Part shown: positions 7,697 through 16,745 of the stretch, piece after piece
How positions within the stretch are numbered: position 1 is the first letter of the stretch
How the letters are laid out: each line of letters opens with the position of its first letter
Source of the DNA: Lacrimispora xylanisolvens
Lineage (GTDB): Bacteria > Bacillota > Clostridia > Lachnospirales > Lachnospiraceae
Assembly: GCF_002934545.1 (NCBI RefSeq)
Contig: NZ_PTJA01000003.1
Coordinates: 310,001 to 374,000, forward strand
Direction of reading: 5' to 3'
Length of the DNA: 64,000 bases
Translations under genes and position numbers: made by a program
The notes under the pieces: generated by a model
Seen by the model: the letters and a program-made list of their open reading frames with translations, nothing else
Databases searched by the model: none
What the model was told of the DNA's origin: nothing

Positions 7697-9931
7697 ATGG
7701 CAGAAAAAATTATTAAGACAGAGTATTCCGAGGAAATGCAGAAAAGCTACATGAACTACTCCATGAGTGTCATTACAGCTCGAGCGATCCCGGATGCAAG
7801 AGACGGATTAAAGCCGGTGCAGCGCCGCGTACTTTACGATATGAGCGAACTGCATTTAAATCATGATAAACCACACAGAAAATCAGCACGAATCGTAGGC
7901 GATACCATGGGTAAATATCATCCCCATGGTGACAGCTCCATCTACGAGACTCTGGTTGTGATGTCCCAGGTATTTAAAAAAGGAGTTCCCCTGGTAAACG
8001 GGCACGGAAATTTCGGCTCCATTGAAGGCGACGGAGCAGCGGCCATGCGATACACCGAAGCAAGACTGGAAAAGTTTGCCGAAGAGGTTTATTTAAAAGA
8101 CCTGGATAAAACTGTAGAATTCATTCCCAATTATGATGAGACGGAAAAAGAACCGGAAGTTCTTCCGGTTCGGGTTCCCAATCTGCTGATTAATGGTGCG
8201 GAAGGAATTGCAGTCGGCATGAGTACCAGCATCCCCCCCCACAATTTAGGCGAAGTGGTGGACGCGGTTCAGGCTTATATAGATAATCCGGATATTTCTG
8301 TAAGGGAACTTATGGAATACCTGCCGGGACCTGATTTCCCGACAGGCGGAATTATTGCCAACAAAAGCGATCTTCCCTCGATCTATGAAACAGGAATGGG
8401 GAAAATAAAGCTTCGGGGAAAAATTGAAGTAGAGCTTGGTAAGCGAAAGGCAGATAAGGACAAGCTGATCATTACCGAGATTCCATATACCATGGTTGGA
8501 GCCGGAATCAATAAATTCCTTATAGATATTGCTGATCTGGTAGAGAATAAAAAGCTTACTGATGTAATTGATATTTCCAATCAGTCCAACAAAGAAGGAA
8601 TCCGTATCGTCTTAGAACTTCGTAAAGATGCGGATGTAGAGAAAATCCGAAACATTCTTTATAAAAAGACAAAATTGGAAGATACCTATGGCGTCAATAT
8701 GCTTGCAATAGCGGATGGACGCCCGGAGATCCTGAATTTAAAAGGTATTTTAAAGAATTATCTGGACTTCCAGTACAAAAATGCAACCAGAAAATATCAG
8801 GTTCTTCTGGATAAAGAACTGGAAAAGAAGGAAATAAAAGAAGGTCTTATAAAGGCCTGCGACATTATTGATTTAATTATAGCAGTTTTAAGAGGATCGA
8901 AGAATTTAAAGGATGCAAAAAACTGTCTGATGACAGGCGACATCTCGAATATCTCTTTCCGCGTCAAGGGCTTTGAAGAAGATGCAAAAAAACTGTGCTT
9001 CACTGAAAAGCAGGCAAGTGCGATTCTCGAGATGCGGTTATATAAGCTGATCGGACTGGAGATTCTTCAGTTGGAAAAAGAATTCAAAGAAACACTGGCA
9101 AAGATTAAAGAGTATGAGAAAATACTTTCCAGCAGAAAAAATATGGATGAGGTCATTAAAAAGGATCTGGATTATATAAAGGCAGAATACGGTACCCCCA
9201 GAAAGACTCTGATTGAAGACGGAAAGGAAGCCGTATACGATGAAGCAGCAGTAACTGTTTCAGAAGTTACCTTTGTAATGGACAGATTTGGCTATTGTAA
9301 GATACTGGATAAAAATACTTATGACAGAAATAAAGAAACCATTGAAACCGAGAATCCTTTTGTGGTAAACTGTCTGAATACGGATAAAATCTGTATTTTT
9401 ACTAATACTGGAAACTTACATCAGATAAAAGTATTGGATATACCAGGTGGAAAGCTTCGCGATAAGGGGACTCCCGTTGATAATTTAAGTAAATATGACG
9501 GGGCAAAGGAAGAGATTATTTATTTATCCCATGCAGGCGGATTAAAAGGAAATAAATTTTTGTTTGCAACCAGGCAGGCTTTGATTAAGATGGTTCCAGG
9601 AGAGGAATTTGAAACCAATAACCGTACTGTGGCTGCAACCAGACTGGTGGATGACGACATGGTAATTTGTGCACTGCCATATGGGGGACAGACGGATGTA
9701 GTCCTTCAGACTTCTTCCGGGGTATTTCTGCGTTTTGCCTCCGATGAGATTCCAGAGATGAAAAAGAATGCCAGAGGAGTTAGAGGAATAAAGCTGTCTC
9801 CAGGTGAGAGTCTGGAAGCGGTCTATCTGCTCGGAGATGAACCGGTGATACAATACAAAGAAAAAGAAGTACATTTAAACCGTTTAAAGATTGGCAAAAG
9901 AGATGGAAAAGGCAGTAAGGTTCGCCTTTAA
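7697..9931 (+). CDS. parC: Type II DNA topoisomerase subunit A (topoisomerase IV ParC-like)
   Basis: 744 residues with ribosome site AAGGAGAAGG. The breakage-reunion core is intact: [20 protein letters not shown], the quinolone-determining loop [13 protein letters not shown] with Ser80 and Glu84 in drug-sensitive form, and the catalytic tyrosine Tyr119 in [10 protein letters not shown]. The C-terminal beta-propeller carries blades such as GYCKIL and GNLHQIKVL, but the gyrase-specific GyrA box (Q-R/K-R-G-G-R/K-G) is not found; [15 protein letters not shown] is where it might be expected. It is also shorter than typical GyrA (820-880). This favours a decatenating topoisomerase IV subunit over gyrase. 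Forms one operon with the preceding subunit gene. Confidence 0.8.
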   Translation: MAEKIIKTEYSEEMQKSYMNYSMSVITARAIPDARDGLKPVQRRVLYDMSELHLNHDKPHRKSARIVGDTMGKYHPHGDSSIYETLVVMSQVFKKGVPLVNGHGNFGSIEGDGAAAMRYTEARLEKFAEEVYLKDLDKTVEFIPNYDETEKEPEVLPVRVPNLLINGAEGIAVGMSTSIPPHNLGEVVDAVQAYIDNPDISVRELMEYLPGPDFPTGGIIANKSDLPSIYETGMGKIKLRGKIEVELGKRKADKDKLIITEIPYTMVGAGINKFLIDIADLVENKKLTDVIDISNQSNKEGIRIVLELRKDADVEKIRNILYKKTKLEDTYGVNMLAIADGRPEILNLKGILKNYLDFQYKNATRKYQVLLDKELEKKEIKEGLIKACDIIDLIIAVLRGSKNLKDAKNCLMTGDISNISFRVKGFEEDAKKLCFTEKQASAILEMRLYKLIGLEILQLEKEFKETLAKIKEYEKILSSRKNMDEVIKKDLDYIKAEYGTPRKTLIEDGKEAVYDEAAVTVSEVTFVMDRFGYCKILDKNTYDRNKETIETENPFVVNCLNTDKICIFTNTGNLHQIKVLDIPGGKLRDKGTPVDNLSKYDGAKEEIIYLSHAGGLKGNKFLFATRQALIKMVPGEEFETNNRTVAATRLVDDDMVICALPYGGQTDVVLQTSSGVFLRFASDEIPEMKKNARGVRGIKLSPGESLEAVYLLGDEPVIQYKEKEVHLNRLKIGKRDGKGSKVRL

Positions 9932-10091
9932 TGCTTTACTGTAACACACATTTTAAAGAAATGTCTTCCTGACACGCACAAATGTATTTTTCTGACGAAT
10001 AAATATTGATTTTTTTTTCACTTTGTTATAGGATAGTTAAGAATTTAGCGTATTATAGTATTACAAAATGAAAAGAAATGAGGAGAGTGCG

Positions 10092-11180
10092 ATGGAAAAG
10101 AAGTTGCGAGTTGGTATATTGGGAGCTACCGGTATGGTTGGTCAGAGATTTATATCTCTGCTTGAGAATCACCCATGGTATGAGGTGGTGACTGTGGCAG
10201 CCAGTCCCCGTTCAGCAGGAAAATCATATGAAGAGGCAGTTGGGGACCGTTGGAAAATGACAACTCCCATGCCGGAAGCAGTAAAACACTTAACAGTCAT
10301 GAATGTAAATGAAGTTGAGGCAGTTGCAGCTGGCGTGGATTTTGTATTCAGCGCAGTGGATATGACAAAAGATGAGATCAAAGCCATAGAAGAAGCATAT
10401 GCAAAAACTGAGACACCAGTTGTTTCCAACAACAGCGCCCATAGATGGACACCGGATGTTCCTATGGTCATCCCGGAGATCAATCCAGAGCATTTTGAGA
10501 TAATAAAAGACCAGAGAAAGCGCCTTGGTACAGAGCATGGATTTATTGCCGTAAAACCCAACTGCTCCATCCAAAGCTATGCACCGGTTCTGACTGCATG
10601 GAAAGAGTTTGAACCATACGAGGTGGTAGCTACTACCTATCAGGCGATTTCAGGTGCAGGAAAGACCTTTAAGGACTGGCCGGAGATGGAAGGAAATATT
10701 ATTCCTTATATCGGCGGTGAGGAAGAGAAAAGCGAGCAGGAGCCCCTTCGTTTATGGGGAACGATTGAAAATGGTGAGATTGTAAAAGCACAGGAGCCGG
10801 TAATTACCTGCCAGTGCATTCGTGTTCCCGTTCTCAATGGCCACACTGCAGCAGTTTTCGTTAAATTCCGCAAGCAGCCTACTAAAGAGGAATTAATTGA
10901 CCGTCTGGTGAACTTTAAGGGGCTTCCCCAGGAACTGGATCTTCCAAGTGCACCAAAGCAGTTTATCCAGTACTTAGAAGAAGATAACCGTCCTCAGGTT
11001 GCCCTTGATGTGGATTTTGAAAACGGAATGGGAGTTTCTGTAGGTCGTTTAAGAACAGATTCTGTGTATGATTATAAATTTATTGGTTTGTCTCACAATA
11101 CAGTTCGCGGGGCAGCCGGCGGCGCAGTACTCTCTGCAGAGCTTTTGACTGCGAAAGGGTATATCAAAGCCAGAGATTAA
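10092..11180 (+). CDS. asd: Aspartate-semialdehyde dehydrogenase (archaeal/fungal-type)
   Basis: 362 residues from ATG 10092, chosen because GAGGAG lies at correct spacing; an upstream ATG at 10068 has no such site. It reduces aspartyl phosphate to aspartate semialdehyde with NADPH in lysine, threonine and methionine synthesis. The N-terminal NADP motif is GILGATGMVGQRF. The catalytic cysteine is Cys158 in VKPNCSIQ, and QAISGAGK and HTAAVF follow as in the family. The WYEVVTVAASPRSAGKSY segment and overall length identify the archaeal/fungal-like subclass rather than the E. coli type. The 160-base leader shows no recognisable lysine riboswitch. Followed by its own terminator. Confidence 0.93.
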   Translation: MEKKLRVGILGATGMVGQRFISLLENHPWYEVVTVAASPRSAGKSYEEAVGDRWKMTTPMPEAVKHLTVMNVNEVEAVAAGVDFVFSAVDMTKDEIKAIEEAYAKTETPVVSNNSAHRWTPDVPMVIPEINPEHFEIIKDQRKRLGTEHGFIAVKPNCSIQSYAPVLTAWKEFEPYEVVATTYQAISGAGKTFKDWPEMEGNIIPYIGGEEEKSEQEPLRLWGTIENGEIVKAQEPVITCQCIRVPVLNGHTAAVFVKFRKQPTKEELIDRLVNFKGLPQELDLPSAPKQFIQYLEEDNRPQVALDVDFENGMGVSVGRLRTDSVYDYKFIGLSHNTVRGAAGGAVLSAELLTAKGYIKARD

Positions 11181-11190
11181 CTGGATTATG

Positions 11191-11222
11191 AGGCTCTCTC
11201 TGTCCAGGAGAGAGCCTTTATA
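11191..11222 (+). terminator. Terminator of asd
   Basis: AGGCTCTCTC (11191-11200) pairs with GAGAGAGCCT (ending 11218) over a short loop, followed by TTATAAA. Strong GC stem directly after the asd stop. Confidence 0.8.
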
Positions 11223-11246
11223 AAATAGGTATATGGAGGAAGTAAG

Positions 11247-12305
11247 ATGGCATACAAAAAAGAACTTTGGGGAAACATGCCGGATGGCAGAGAGGTGTAT
11301 TTATATACACTGGTAAATGAAAATAAAGTATCTGCTTCATTTACAAATCTGGGTGCAGTTTGGGTAACCATGAATGTGCCTGATCGGAACGGAAAGGAAA
11401 CGGATGTGGTATTAGGGTATGATAGTGTATCGGATTATCTGCTCAACCCGCCTCACTTTGGTGCTCCCATTGGAAGAAATGCCAACCGTATTGCCGGTGC
11501 AAAGTTTATGTTGAATGGGAAAGAATATAAGCTTACAGCGAATAACAGCACCAATAATTTACACAGCGGTCCCGATCTTTACCAATCACGTCTTTGGGAC
11601 AGTGAGGTAGAAGAAAATGATATGGGAACCAGTGTGAGTTTTTCCCTGTTTTCACCAGATGGAGATCAGGGATATCCCGGCAATGCCAATATTACCATAA
11701 CATATACTCTCACACCAGACGACGGCTTAAAGATCGATTATCACATGATCTGTGATGAGGATACGGTTGCAAACTTTACCAACCACAGCTATTTTAATCT
11801 GAATGGCCATGATAGCGGAAGTGCATTAGATCAGAAAGTATGGATTGATGCCGATACATATACCAGGGCTGATGAAATTTCAATTCCAACAGGCGAATTT
11901 ACACCGGTAAAAGGAACACCCATGGACTTCACTGTTATGAAGACAATCGGGCAGGATATCAATGAAGATTATGAAGCACTTGTTTTTGGAAGCGGCTATG
12001 ACCATAACTGGGTCTTAAATCATCCGTCAAAAGAACTGGCTTTATGCGCAGCTTCAGAGTCTGATAAGACAGGTATCAGAATGGAAGTGTATACCGATCT
12101 TCCGGGAATGCAGTTCTATACTGCAAACTTTTTAAATGACCAGATGCCAGGCAAGGGCGGTGCAGTTTACAGCAAACGCTGCTGTTATTGCTTTGAAACC
12201 CAGTACTATCCCAATGCGGTGAATACTCCTGAATTCCCTTCCCCTGTATTAAAAGCGGGACAGGAATATCAGACAACCACAATATATAAGTTTTCAACAA
12301 TTTAG
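11247..12305 (+). CDS. galM: Aldose 1-epimerase (mutarotase)
   Basis: 352 residues, ribosome site TGGAGGAAG. Interconverts alpha and beta anomers of galactose, glucose and related sugars in the cytoplasm. FGAPIGRNANRIAGAKF near residue 70 and NNLHSGPD carry the substrate-binding Arg/His. NHSYFNLNGHD near residue 175 contains the catalytic His. YDHNWVLN and the late ETQYYPNAVNTPEFPSP with the catalytic Glu complete the GalM pattern. No galactokinase or other Leloir gene is adjacent, so it appears to be a stand-alone mutarotase with its own transcription unit. Confidence 0.92.
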   Translation: MAYKKELWGNMPDGREVYLYTLVNENKVSASFTNLGAVWVTMNVPDRNGKETDVVLGYDSVSDYLLNPPHFGAPIGRNANRIAGAKFMLNGKEYKLTANNSTNNLHSGPDLYQSRLWDSEVEENDMGTSVSFSLFSPDGDQGYPGNANITITYTLTPDDGLKIDYHMICDEDTVANFTNHSYFNLNGHDSGSALDQKVWIDADTYTRADEISIPTGEFTPVKGTPMDFTVMKTIGQDINEDYEALVFGSGYDHNWVLNHPSKELALCAASESDKTGIRMEVYTDLPGMQFYTANFLNDQMPGKGGAVYSKRCCYCFETQYYPNAVNTPEFPSPVLKAGQEYQTTTIYKFSTI

Positions 12306-12324
12306 AGAAGCATTGATATAAATT

Positions 12325-12350
12325 CAGGGACGCAGACTATTGCGCCCCTG
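12325..12350 (+). terminator. Possible terminator hairpin after galM
   Basis: CAGGGACGCA (12325-12334) pairs with TGCGCCCCTG (12341-12350) with one mismatch and a six-base loop. No run of T follows, so factor-independent termination is uncertain. Confidence 0.4.
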
Positions 12351-12381
12351 AACGCTTGTGAAAGGACATAATTGCATACTT

Positions 12382-13269
12382 ATGAATAAAACGAATGAAA
12401 AAGGGATAAAAGCACTGTCAGTTATGGGACTGATTATCACCACGGTAATTTGGGGAAGTGCTTTTGTGGTAATGAAAAATTCAGTGGATGTCATATCACC
12501 AACCTATCTGCTGGCACTGAGGTTTACCATTGCTTTTGCAGCACTTACAGTGGTATTTTGGAAGCGCTTGAAGAGGGTGGGAAAGACAGATATTATCTGC
12601 GGCCTGGTTTTGGGATTTTTTCTGTTTATCAGTTATTTCTTTCAGACCTATGGATTGAAGTATACCACTGCCAGTAAAAATGCTTTTATTACTACATTAT
12701 ACGTCATTCTTGTTCCTTTTTTGCACTGGTTTTTTAATAGGAAAAAACCGTCAAAGAACAATGTGGGAGCAGCAGTTATCGCAGTCATTGGTCTGGGATT
12801 TATTTCCCTGGAGGGTGACTTGAGAGTGAACATTGGTGATTTTATGACTCTTATCTGTGGTATATTTTTTGCTTTTCATATTGTATTTGTTGACCGTTAT
12901 ACAGAAACCCATGATCCTATTATACTAACGGTGATGCAGATGGCAGTTGCGGCCGGATTAAGCTGGGTGGTTGCTCCGTTTTTAGAGGGAGGACTGGATC
13001 TGTCTGTAATTGATTACTCTATGACGGTCAGCCTTCTTTATCTTGGCATTTTCAGCACAATGATCTGTTTTCTGCTTCAGAATATGGGACAAAAGCATTT
13101 AAGCCCCAACACTTCTTCCATTATTCTGTCTTTTGAATCCGTATTTGGTCTGCTGTTCTCCGTTTTTTTGCTGGGAGAGCCGGTAACTTTAAAATTACTC
13201 ACAGGCTGTGCTTTGTTGTTTCTGTCGGTTATATTATCAGAATTCAAAAAACAAACTCCCGCTGCTTAA
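12382..13269 (+). CDS. DMT-superfamily transporter (EamA family)
   Basis: About 295 residues. ATG 12382 is preferred; GTG 12358 lacks a clear ribosome site, while AAAGGA at 12361 is rather far from ATG 12382, so the start is uncertain. The protein is almost wholly hydrophobic with about ten membrane segments in two EamA repeats. The first repeat has IWGSAFVVMKN and LLALRFTIAF; the second has STMICFLLQNMGQKHLSPNTSSIILSFESVFGLLFSV, the typical 'exporter' signature. Substrates in this family are metabolites such as amino acids and cannot be predicted here. The stop codon lies in the loop of the downstream terminator. Confidence 0.85.
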   Translation: MNKTNEKGIKALSVMGLIITTVIWGSAFVVMKNSVDVISPTYLLALRFTIAFAALTVVFWKRLKRVGKTDIICGLVLGFFLFISYFFQTYGLKYTTASKNAFITTLYVILVPFLHWFFNRKKPSKNNVGAAVIAVIGLGFISLEGDLRVNIGDFMTLICGIFFAFHIVFVDRYTETHDPIILTVMQMAVAAGLSWVVAPFLEGGLDLSVIDYSMTVSLLYLGIFSTMICFLLQNMGQKHLSPNTSSIILSFESVFGLLFSVFLLGEPVTLKLLTGCALLFLSVILSEFKKQTPAA

Positions 13270-13290
13270 ATCCAGCGGGAGTTATGTTTT
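13255..13290. terminator. Bidirectional terminator between EamA and CPBP genes
   Basis: ACTCCCGCTG (13255-13264) pairs perfectly with CAGCGGGAGT (13273-13282), followed by TATGTTTT on the plus strand. The EamA stop codon sits in the loop. The convergent gene ends at 13289, so the minus-strand message also runs through it. Confidence 0.85.
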
Positions 13291-13966
13291 AAAAAAAGCT
13301 GTAGATCGCCTCCCATATGATATATCCATATCCTGCTCTCAGTATGATTAGCAGACAATCTGAAATGATCAATGGAATAATACTTTTTCTTGAAAAATAG
13401 TATAAGTAATAGCAATAAAGAACTGTTGTAATAAATGCTCCATACATATTTAATCCATTAAAGCTTAAAGTCTTAGACAGATTCATAACATAAATAAGTA
13501 AGAAACTGATAAGAATGACAGCCCATTTAGAAGAAAGCAGCTGATTTAATTTTGTGAAAATGTATCCTCTGAATATGACTTCATCAGTAATTTTATTAAT
13601 AAATGAAAGGAAGAGAAGGGTGTATAAATAAGGCATTTCACTAAATGGTAGAGGGCGATTAGCAGTTACGGACATATTTGTAAATAACTCGACCGGAACG
13701 GTATAAAGAAGGTAAAGAATAACGCCCAGAACTACACCATGTACAATATCCATAATAGAAACGTTTCGCAACCCAATACTGCCAAGCGGCTCTCCATCCA
13801 CTTTTCCCGTTATGTAGCAAATCATTGCAATCTCAAAAATACTGATAAAGATTATGATCCATTGATAATGGTTATTTGTTTCGTAATTTCTCAATAGAAA
13901 ACCCATCAGTAACACAAAAATATAAATAGATGCAATCTGTAATGTTATTTTGTTTTTTGCTGTCAT
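13289..13966 (-). CDS. CPBP-family (CAAX protease-like) membrane protein, degenerate motifs
   Basis: 225 residues with six or so hydrophobic segments and a GGGGGGA ribosome site. DEVIFRGYIFTKL (about residues 133-145) matches motif 1 of CPBP intramembrane proteases (E-E-x-x-x-R), with the first Glu replaced by Asp. The later motifs normally supply histidines (F-x-x-x-H and H-x-x-x-N/D). In the matching places here, SFLLIYVMNL and IIPLIISDCLLI, no His is present. It may therefore be a non-catalytic member. Related proteins in Firmicutes are linked to bacteriocin self-immunity, but no bacteriocin gene is nearby. The gene is convergent with the EamA gene. Confidence 0.7.
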   Translation of the reverse strand: MTAKNKITLQIASIYIFVLLMGFLLRNYETNNHYQWIIIFISIFEIAMICYITGKVDGEPLGSIGLRNVSIMDIVHGVVLGVILYLLYTVPVELFTNMSVTANRPLPFSEMPYLYTLLFLSFINKITDEVIFRGYIFTKLNQLLSSKWAVILISFLLIYVMNLSKTLSFNGLNMYGAFITTVLYCYYLYYFSRKSIIPLIISDCLLIILRAGYGYIIWEAIYSFF

Positions 13967-13996
13967 AAAAAATCCCCCCGGTTTTATTTTCTTATA

Positions 13997-14482
13997 TTAA
14001 TTGGAAACTTCAACACCTTTACACACATCAACCCATTCTTTCGCCTGGGCAAATAAAAACAGTTCTTCGTTGGTCAGTTCGATGGCTGAATTAGAACTGC
14101 CGGCTGCCGGAAAAACAGAAGAGAATCTTTGAAGAGACACATCTAAGTAAGTAGCGGCACAGTCAGGATTGGCAAAGGGGCATACGCCTCCGATTTCATG
14201 ACCAGTGAAGGCAGATACTTCGCCGGCGGACAGCATTTTTGATTTAATCCCGAATGTTTTTTTGAACTTTGCATTGTCGATTTTCATATCTCCGGCCGTA
14301 ACCACCAGGATACAGCTGTTTTCTTCACTACCGTGAAAAGACATGGTTTTAGCAATCCTTGCCGGAATCACATCAAGGGCTTTTGCTGCTAATTCTACGG
14401 TTGCACTGGAAACAGGAAACTCCATAACCTGGCAGTCCCGGCCAGATTCTTTGAAGTATTCTTTTACTTTTTGTACAGACAT
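13997..14482 (-). CDS. YbaK/EbsC-family (aminoacyl-tRNA deacylase-like) protein
   Basis: 161 residues. The fold signature is visible as ARIAKTMSFHG (about residues 41-51), LVVTAGDMKIDNAKFKK, and EIGGVCPFA near residue 115, the GGxxPF loop of YbaK proteins. These enzymes hydrolyse mischarged tRNA such as Cys-tRNA(Pro); the exact substrate here is not predictable. Ribosome site AGGAGTG precedes the start. It lies 30 bases upstream of the CPBP gene on the same strand and could be co-transcribed with it. Confidence 0.88.
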   Translation of the reverse strand: MSVQKVKEYFKESGRDCQVMEFPVSSATVELAAKALDVIPARIAKTMSFHGSEENSCILVVTAGDMKIDNAKFKKTFGIKSKMLSAGEVSAFTGHEIGGVCPFANPDCAATYLDVSLQRFSSVFPAAGSSNSAIELTNEELFLFAQAKEWVDVCKGVEVSN

Positions 14483-14614
14483 AAGAAAAACACTCCTTTG
14501 TATTCATGTAATGGAATTTTAAGTAAATTGTTAATTATTGTACCATTGATATTAAAATTTATCAATGTTATAATAAAATTTGATATGCCTTTTGGTGAGA
14601 GTTGTCAGAAATAT

Positions 14615-14643
14615 TTGCTATTCATGAAGTTTAATGGTATAAT
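14615..14643 (+). promoter_or_regulatory. Promoter of topoisomerase III gene
   Basis: TTGCTA (14615-14620), 17-base spacer ending in TGG, TATAAT (14638-14643); about 35 bases before the start codon at 14679. Confidence 0.75.
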
Positions 14644-14678
14644 AGAACGGTTACTATCACAAAGCAGTAGGGAGTTAT

Positions 14679-16733
14679 ATGTCGAAATCGTTATACATTG
14701 CAGAAAAACCAAGTGTGGCTCAGGAGTTCGCAAATGCGCTTAAGATTAACGCAAAACGCAGCAACGGATACATAGAAGCAGATCAGGTGATTATTACCTG
14801 GTGCGTGGGACATCTGGTTACGATGAGCTATCCGGAAAGCTATGATCCCAGATATAAGCGATGGAGCTTAGCCACCCTGCCGTTTCTTCCAAAAGAATTT
14901 AAATATGAAGTAATTCCAAGTGCAGCCAGACAGTTTGAAGTTGTAAGCAGTCTGCTAAACCGTCCTGACGTGGATACAATCTATGTTTGTACTGACTCCG
15001 GAAGAGAAGGAGAATACATATACAGGCTGGTTGCCCAGATGGCGGGGGTAAGTGATAAAAAGCAGAAGAGAGTCTGGATTGATTCCCAAACGGAAGAGGA
15101 AATTTTAAGAGGCATACGGGAAGCAAAAGACGAGGCGGAATATGATAATCTTTCGGCTTCTGCGTATCTGCGTGCAAAAGAAGATTATCTTATGGGAATT
15201 AATTTTTCCCGTTTGCTTACACTAAGATATGGACAGAATATTTCAAATTATTTAAAGAGCGGGAAGAATACTGTTATTTCCGTAGGCCGGGTCATGACCT
15301 GTGTAATGGGAATGGTGGTGCGGAGAGAACGGGAAGTCAGGGACTTTGTAAAGACGCCGTTTTACCGGGTTATCGGTACATTTACCAGAGAAGATCTGGA
15401 TTTTGACGGTGAATGGAAAAGCGCTCCGGGGTCTAAGTTTTATGAATCACCATACCTCTATAAAGAGAATGGATTTAAAGAAAGAAAGCATGCCGAAGAG
15501 CTGATTGGAATACTTTCTGCATCAGATCCCATGGAAGCAGTTGTAGCATCAATTGAGAAAAAGAAGGAAACGAAGAATCCGCCGCTGCTTTACAATCTGG
15601 CTGAACTTCAAAATGACTGTTCTAAGATGTTTAAGATCAGTCCTGATGAGACTCTCAAGGTAGTTCAGGAGCTTTATGAGAAGAAGATGGTCACTTATCC
15701 CAGAACAGATGCCAGAGTTCTTTCCACAGCAGTAGCAAAGGAAATCTATAAGAACATCAGTGGTCTGAAAGGCTTTGAGCCTTTAAAGGACGCAGCAGAG
15801 GAAGTATTAAACATAGGATCCTACAAATCAATTGATAAAACAAGATATGTCAATGATAAGCAGATTACGGACCATTATGCCATCGTACCCACTGGTCAGG
15901 GTCTTTCCTCGTTAAGAGGCTTAACACCTCTTGCCGCTAAGGTTTATGAAGTGGTTGCAAGAAGGTTTTTAAGTATTTTTTATCCGCCGGCCATTTATCA
16001 GAAATATGCACTTGAGCTGGTTGAAGAAAAAGAACACTTTTATTCCAACTTCCGGGTAATGCTGGAAGAGGGGTATTTAAAAGTGGCAGATGTTTCCGGC
16101 AGCAGAAAAAAAACAGAGGAAAAGACGGAAGAACCTCTCCCTGACAGTGAAAATCAGGATGAGAATAGTTCTGAAACATCACAGAAGCAAATGGACAATC
16201 CAGCTTTTATTGCCATGCTTGGTTCATTGAAAAAGGGAATGCAGCTGCCTGTGAAAAAGCTGATTATCAAAGAAGGTGAGACTTCTCCGCCGAAGCGCTA
16301 TACATCAGGATCCATGATTCTTGCTATGGAGAATGCAGGTCAGTTAATTGAAGATGAAGAACTCCGTGCCCAGATTAAGGGGAGTGGTATTGGAACCAGT
16401 GCCACAAGAGCAGAGATATTAAAAAAGCTTTTTAATATAGAATATCTCTCTTTGAATACGAAGACCCAGGTGATTGTGCCTACGCTGTTAGGAGAGATGA
16501 TCTATGATGTAGTGAATGCCTCCATAAAACAGCTGCTTAATCCGGAACTGACAGCCAGCTGGGAAAAGGGATTAACTTATGTCTCAGAGGGAAGCATAAC
16601 CTCAGAAGAATATATGCAGAAACTGGAGAATTTTGTTGCCGGACGTACCGCTTGGGTACTGAAGCTGAATAATCATTATGATTTGCGTAATGTATTTGAT
16701 GCTGCGGCAGCTAATTATAAAAAACAAAAATAG
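14679..16733 (+). CDS. topB: Type IA DNA topoisomerase (topoisomerase III family)
   Basis: 684 residues, ribosome site GTAGGGAG. The N-terminal TOPRIM domain begins YIAEKPSVAQEFA with the catalytic Glu, and the toroid active-site tyrosine is Tyr340 in KKMVTYPRTD. The TOPRIM acidic motif, usually D-P-D-R-E-G-E, here reads D106-S-G108-R-E110-G-E, so the second Asp is Gly. NPPLLYNLAELQ and GIGTSATRAEILKKL are standard topoisomerase III motifs. No zinc-finger tail is present. Residues about 470-510 are a charged linker (KKTEEKTEEP). It relaxes or decatenates DNA through single-strand passage. Another possibility is an accessory topoisomerase of mobile-element origin, but no such element surrounds it. 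Confidence 0.88.
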   Translation: MSKSLYIAEKPSVAQEFANALKINAKRSNGYIEADQVIITWCVGHLVTMSYPESYDPRYKRWSLATLPFLPKEFKYEVIPSAARQFEVVSSLLNRPDVDTIYVCTDSGREGEYIYRLVAQMAGVSDKKQKRVWIDSQTEEEILRGIREAKDEAEYDNLSASAYLRAKEDYLMGINFSRLLTLRYGQNISNYLKSGKNTVISVGRVMTCVMGMVVRREREVRDFVKTPFYRVIGTFTREDLDFDGEWKSAPGSKFYESPYLYKENGFKERKHAEELIGILSASDPMEAVVASIEKKKETKNPPLLYNLAELQNDCSKMFKISPDETLKVVQELYEKKMVTYPRTDARVLSTAVAKEIYKNISGLKGFEPLKDAAEEVLNIGSYKSIDKTRYVNDKQITDHYAIVPTGQGLSSLRGLTPLAAKVYEVVARRFLSIFYPPAIYQKYALELVEEKEHFYSNFRVMLEEGYLKVADVSGSRKKTEEKTEEPLPDSENQDENSSETSQKQMDNPAFIAMLGSLKKGMQLPVKKLIIKEGETSPPKRYTSGSMILAMENAGQLIEDEELRAQIKGSGIGTSATRAEILKKLFNIEYLSLNTKTQVIVPTLLGEMIYDVVNASIKQLLNPELTASWEKGLTYVSEGSITSEEYMQKLENFVAGRTAWVLKLNNHYDLRNVFDAAAANYKKQK

Positions 16734-16745
16734 GAGATTATTAAC

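Noticed and set aside
9932-10091. Lysine riboswitch or T-box upstream of asd
   Set aside because: The 160-base leader is AT-rich with only a weak ACATTT/AAATGT hairpin and none of the conserved lysine-riboswitch or T-box sequences; too short for either with a terminator.
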